From NCBI GenBank assembly GCA_017434295.1, contig JAFRFO010000102.1, forward strand, positions 1-32,258: a stretch of DNA of 32,258 nucleotides, given 5' to 3'. Both the position numbers and the translations under genes were made by a program. The DNA comes from Clostridia bacterium (GTDB lineage: Bacteria; Bacillota; Clostridia; TANB77; CAG-508). Below, one piece after another: positions 29,601 to 32,258 of the stretch. The notes under the pieces are model-generated. The model saw nothing but the letters and a program-made list of their open reading frames with translations. It ran no database searches and was not told the origin of the DNA. Positions within the stretch are counted from its first letter, which is position 1, and the number at the start of each line of letters is the position of its first letter.

Positions 29601-31979
29601 ATGAAAAAGAAATTTAATAATTTGAACAAAAGATTAATTGCAGTAGTTTTAAGCATAGTTATGCTATTTGCAACAATGGGAAATTGTTTTGCAAGTTATT
29701 CAATATCTAATGCTTATATATATAATAAAGGGACAGTACCATATCATTTACAAGCAAATTTTGGTGGAAGTAGTTATAGTTATGTTATAACACATTATAC
29801 AGTTTATTCTTTTAATGGTATAGAATACCCAGCTTATTGTTTGAATAGGGAATTGTCAGGAGCTGAAACAGTAGGTGCTTATTCTGTTTCTGTAGATGAG
29901 GCTGTAACAAATGCTCAAGTATATAGAGTTATAACAAATGGATTTCCTTACAAATCTGCAGCACAATTAGGGGTTTCAAATGATTACTATGCTTTTCAAG
30001 CGACAAAACAAGCTGTTTATTGTGTTTTGTATAATTTTGATCCTTATACATATTTTAGAGGTATAGATAGCGAAGGAAATGCAATAAAAAATGCAATATG
30101 TAGATTAGTAGAAATAGGAAGAAGTGGAGGAACAGGATATGTAACACCACAAGCCCAAATAAATAAACAAGGAGAATTAACTGAAGAAGAAATAAATGGA
30201 ACGAAATATCAAGTACAATATTGCAATGTAACTGGAAATTGTGAATTTACAACTTATGATATTAATATATCTAATTTCCCTGAAGGAACAAAAGTTGTAA
30301 ATCTATCTAATATTGAACAATATTCATATTCAGGAAATGAAAGATTTAAATTAATTATACCAAATTCTAATTTAAGAAACGATGTAAGAGGAATTATTTA
30401 CATTAATAATGTAAAAATGAAATCATTTCCTATTTTATATGGTAAAACTCCAAATTCTGCTTGGCAAAACTATGCGTTAGCTTCAGACCCTTGGGAAACA
30501 AGGGAATCAACTACTACATTAAGAATTAATATGCCAAATATAGTTGTACATAAAACAGAAAGAGGTACTACAAAAGGATTACCTGGAGCAGAATATGATA
30601 TTTATGAAGATACTAATAAAAATGGAAAGTATGATGAAGGAGAGAATAAGGTAACACATACACAAGCAACAGATAATTCAGGAAATGTAACTATAACAGG
30701 ACTTAAAATTGGTTCTTATGTAGCAGTTGAAACAAAAGCTCCTGAAGGTTATAATTTAGATGATATCCATCAAGTTTTTGAAGTAAAAGCTAATAATGAT
30801 ACAACAACAGTTACTTCAACAGATACTCCAAATGTTAAAATAATAAAAACAGAAAGAGGAACAACTACAAAATTAGCAGGTGCTGAATATGATATTTATG
30901 AAGATATTAATAAAAACGGCAAAGTAGATAGCGAAGATGTTTTAGTTTATACTACTGAACCAACTAATAATGATGGAACAACTACAATAAAATCGCTTTC
31001 AATCGGTTCATTTGTAACAAAAGAAAAGAAAGCTCCTGAAGGTTATAATTTAGATGATGTTGAACACGCATTTGAAATTACTGGAACAAATAATGCAATT
31101 ACTATTAATTCTGATGATACTATAATAACATCAAAAATTAAAATTTCGAAATTATCTTTAGATGATTCTGAAATAACAGGACATAAAGCAGGCGATGGAT
31201 TAAAAGGAGCTAAATTCAATATTTCAGACATAAATCATAAATTGATATATGAAAATCTTGAAACTAATGAAAATGGAGATATTGTTATTGATTTAAGATA
31301 TGGTAAATATTATATTGAAGAAGTAAAAGCACCAGAGTATTACTTGTTATATCCAAACAAAGAAGATAATATTAAAATAATTGAAGTAAAAAAACAAGGA
31401 GAGATTATTTCAGTTGAATTCAAAAATGAATCAATTAAAGTAAGATTAGATATTGAAAAAGATGGAATAGTACAAGCTCAACCTAACGATGAAATTAAAT
31501 ACACATTTCCAACTTTAGAAAATACTTCAAATGTTTCATTAGATAATTTTACTTGGCAAGATGTATTACCTACAGATTATATTAGATTGACAAAAATATT
31601 TACTGGAGTATATAATGAAGATCTACTATATTCTGTATCAGTAAAAACTAATAAGAGAGATTATTTTGTAGCAAAAGAAGGATTATCAACATTGACTAAT
31701 AATTATATAGATATTTCATCAATAGGACTTCAAGAAGATGAATATGTAACAGAATATAAATTTAATTTTGGAACAGTAAAAAAAGATTTTAAAGCTGTAG
31801 AAACTCCATTTATCTTTACTAAAGTAAATTCAACAGTAAAACCAACCGATAAATGGACTAATACAACAAAATTATCAGGAAATTATAAAGGCGTTTATTT
31901 AGAAGATAACGATGAACACACAGTAAAAAGTTATGGAAAAAAATTAAGTATAAGAAAATTACCAAAGACAGGTTTTTAG
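29601..31979 (+). CDS. Thioester-domain adhesin / SpaA-like pilin ending in LPKTGF
   Basis: A 792-residue surface protein. Signal peptide about 1-32. An N-terminal thioester domain (about 45-250) has YCLN (C80) and ATKQAVY (Q137), the pair expected to form an internal Cys-Gln thioester that binds host or partner cells. Two Cna-B/SpaA-like domains follow (KTERGTTKGLPGAEYDIYED.., KTERGTTTKLAGAEYDIYED..), each with a DxNKNGKxD calcium-like loop and APEGYNLDD. Another SpaA-like domain (GLKGAKFNISD.., VKAPEYY) and a distal domain come before the end. The protein stops at RKLPKTGF with no hydrophobic stretch or basic tail after the sorting motif. The class D sortase at 26000 is its likely enzyme. 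Confidence 0.93.
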   Translation: MKKKFNNLNKRLIAVVLSIVMLFATMGNCFASYSISNAYIYNKGTVPYHLQANFGGSSYSYVITHYTVYSFNGIEYPAYCLNRELSGAETVGAYSVSVDEAVTNAQVYRVITNGFPYKSAAQLGVSNDYYAFQATKQAVYCVLYNFDPYTYFRGIDSEGNAIKNAICRLVEIGRSGGTGYVTPQAQINKQGELTEEEINGTKYQVQYCNVTGNCEFTTYDINISNFPEGTKVVNLSNIEQYSYSGNERFKLIIPNSNLRNDVRGIIYINNVKMKSFPILYGKTPNSAWQNYALASDPWETRESTTTLRINMPNIVVHKTERGTTKGLPGAEYDIYEDTNKNGKYDEGENKVTHTQATDNSGNVTITGLKIGSYVAVETKAPEGYNLDDIHQVFEVKANNDTTTVTSTDTPNVKIIKTERGTTTKLAGAEYDIYEDINKNGKVDSEDVLVYTTEPTNNDGTTTIKSLSIGSFVTKEKKAPEGYNLDDVEHAFEITGTNNAITINSDDTIITSKIKISKLSLDDSEITGHKAGDGLKGAKFNISDINHKLIYENLETNENGDIVIDLRYGKYYIEEVKAPEYYLLYPNKEDNIKIIEVKKQGEIISVEFKNESIKVRLDIEKDGIVQAQPNDEIKYTFPTLENTSNVSLDNFTWQDVLPTDYIRLTKIFTGVYNEDLLYSVSVKTNKRDYFVAKEGLSTLTNNYIDISSIGLQEDEYVTEYKFNFGTVKKDFKAVETPFIFTKVNSTVKPTDKWTNTTKLSGNYKGVYLEDNDEHTVKSYGKKLSIRKLPKTGF

Positions 31980-31996
31980 ATTGAAAGGAGAATCTT

Positions 31997-32258
31997 ATGG
32001 CTAAAAAAATTACAATTATAACTATTAGAAATAATAATAATGAATTTAATTATATTCCATATAATATAGATTATGATAATTTTCATTACAGAAATTTTAA
32101 GAAGAAAACAGGATTAGAAAATAATTATATAAATAAAATAGTTATAACTTCTAAACAAAAGGATTCAACAGAAAATCAATATCTTTTTAAAACAGATGAC
32201 AACGGAGATATTAAATCTTTAAGCGAAAATGAAATTGCTGAACTTATAGATAGTGTTA
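31997..32258 (+). CDS. Hypothetical small acidic protein, 5' part (continues at 3-173)
   Basis: ATG 31997 follows a good GAAAGGAG ribosome site (31983-31990) 17 bases after the adhesin stop. The frame runs off the right edge and continues at 3-173 through the circle junction, giving 97 residues. The visible part is MAKKITIITIRNNNNEF.., HYRNFKKKTGLENNY. No family recognised; likely co-expressed with the adhesin. Confidence 0.8.
   Translation, partial: MAKKITIITIRNNNNEFNYIPYNIDYDNFHYRNFKKKTGLENNYINKIVITSKQKDSTENQYLFKTDDNGDIKSLSENEIAELIDSV
32118..32258. repeat. Terminal direct repeat, right copy (circular contig overlap)
   Basis: Identical to 1-141; see the left copy. Should be trimmed once to obtain the circle. 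Confidence 0.93.

Noticed and set aside
1-32258. tRNA, rRNA or insertion sequences
   Set aside because: No cloverleaf, rRNA-like or transposase sequence was seen.

Overview
The window is a complete circular mobile element that was linearised by assembly. The first 141 bases are repeated exactly as the last 141 bases (32118-32258), and a reading frame that runs off the right end continues cleanly at the left end, so the real molecule is a circle of about 32,117 bp. It is very AT-rich, with strong AGGAGG-type ribosome binding sites, TTGACA-17-TATAAT promoters, a class D sortase, an LPKTG motif, PrgI/TrsE-type conjugation proteins and normal use of TGA as stop. This points to a low-GC Gram-positive (Firmicutes) host, probably from a gut or similar community. 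The gene set (tyrosine integrase, replication initiator, plasmid-type Par protein, topoisomerase, MobL-type relaxase and a full Gram-positive type IV secretion system) fits an excised integrative and conjugative element (ICE) or a conjugative plasmid carrying an integrase.

Layout: 1-404 holds the end of the last operon, a terminator and a small membrane protein. 405-753 is a non-coding region with 11-bp repeats beside the integrase gene (754-1935, minus), a candidate attachment region. 1936-3239 is a regulatory switch: a tiny basic ORF between two 11-bp repeat arrays, a C1-like repressor (minus) and a divergent Cro-like gene whose promoter carries two palindromic operators. 3260-10748 is the replication/establishment operon: HTH protein, replisome organiser with internal origin iterons, pSK1-Par-like protein, ArpU-like protein, a candidate oriT, topoisomerase, a free FtsK-gamma-like domain, a Fic protein and an unknown protein. 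10902-15579 is DNA processing (ParB-like, CopG-like accessory, relaxase, VirD4). 15733-22720 is the secretion channel (VirB2, VirB6, second VirB2-like, VirB3/PrgI, split VirB4, M23 hydrolase, CpaE-like NTPase, small membrane proteins). 22874-27467 is a surface/accessory operon (membrane protein, ArdC, unknown tail-bearing proteins, sortase D). 27872-29410 carries a stalked surface protein and a GNAT/AbrB pair. 29601-32258 (continuing at 3-173) is a large thioester adhesin operon.

Two element-wide designs stand out. First, four near-identical promoter-leader cassettes (about 150 bp: three 11-bp TTTATAAAANC boxes, a TTGACA/TACAAT promoter, a nested palindromic operator, and an 18-bp perfect RNA hairpin with a four-base loop) start the four conjugation operons, so they are probably switched on together. 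Second, the relaxase and five other proteins (Fic, ArdC and three or more unknowns) end in the same short C-terminal signature, D/E-[F/L/W]-[E/D/N]-M, mostly after an acidic run. Because the relaxase must go through the secretion channel and ArdC is a known co-transferred protein type, I infer that this tail marks protein cargo delivered with the DNA into the recipient.
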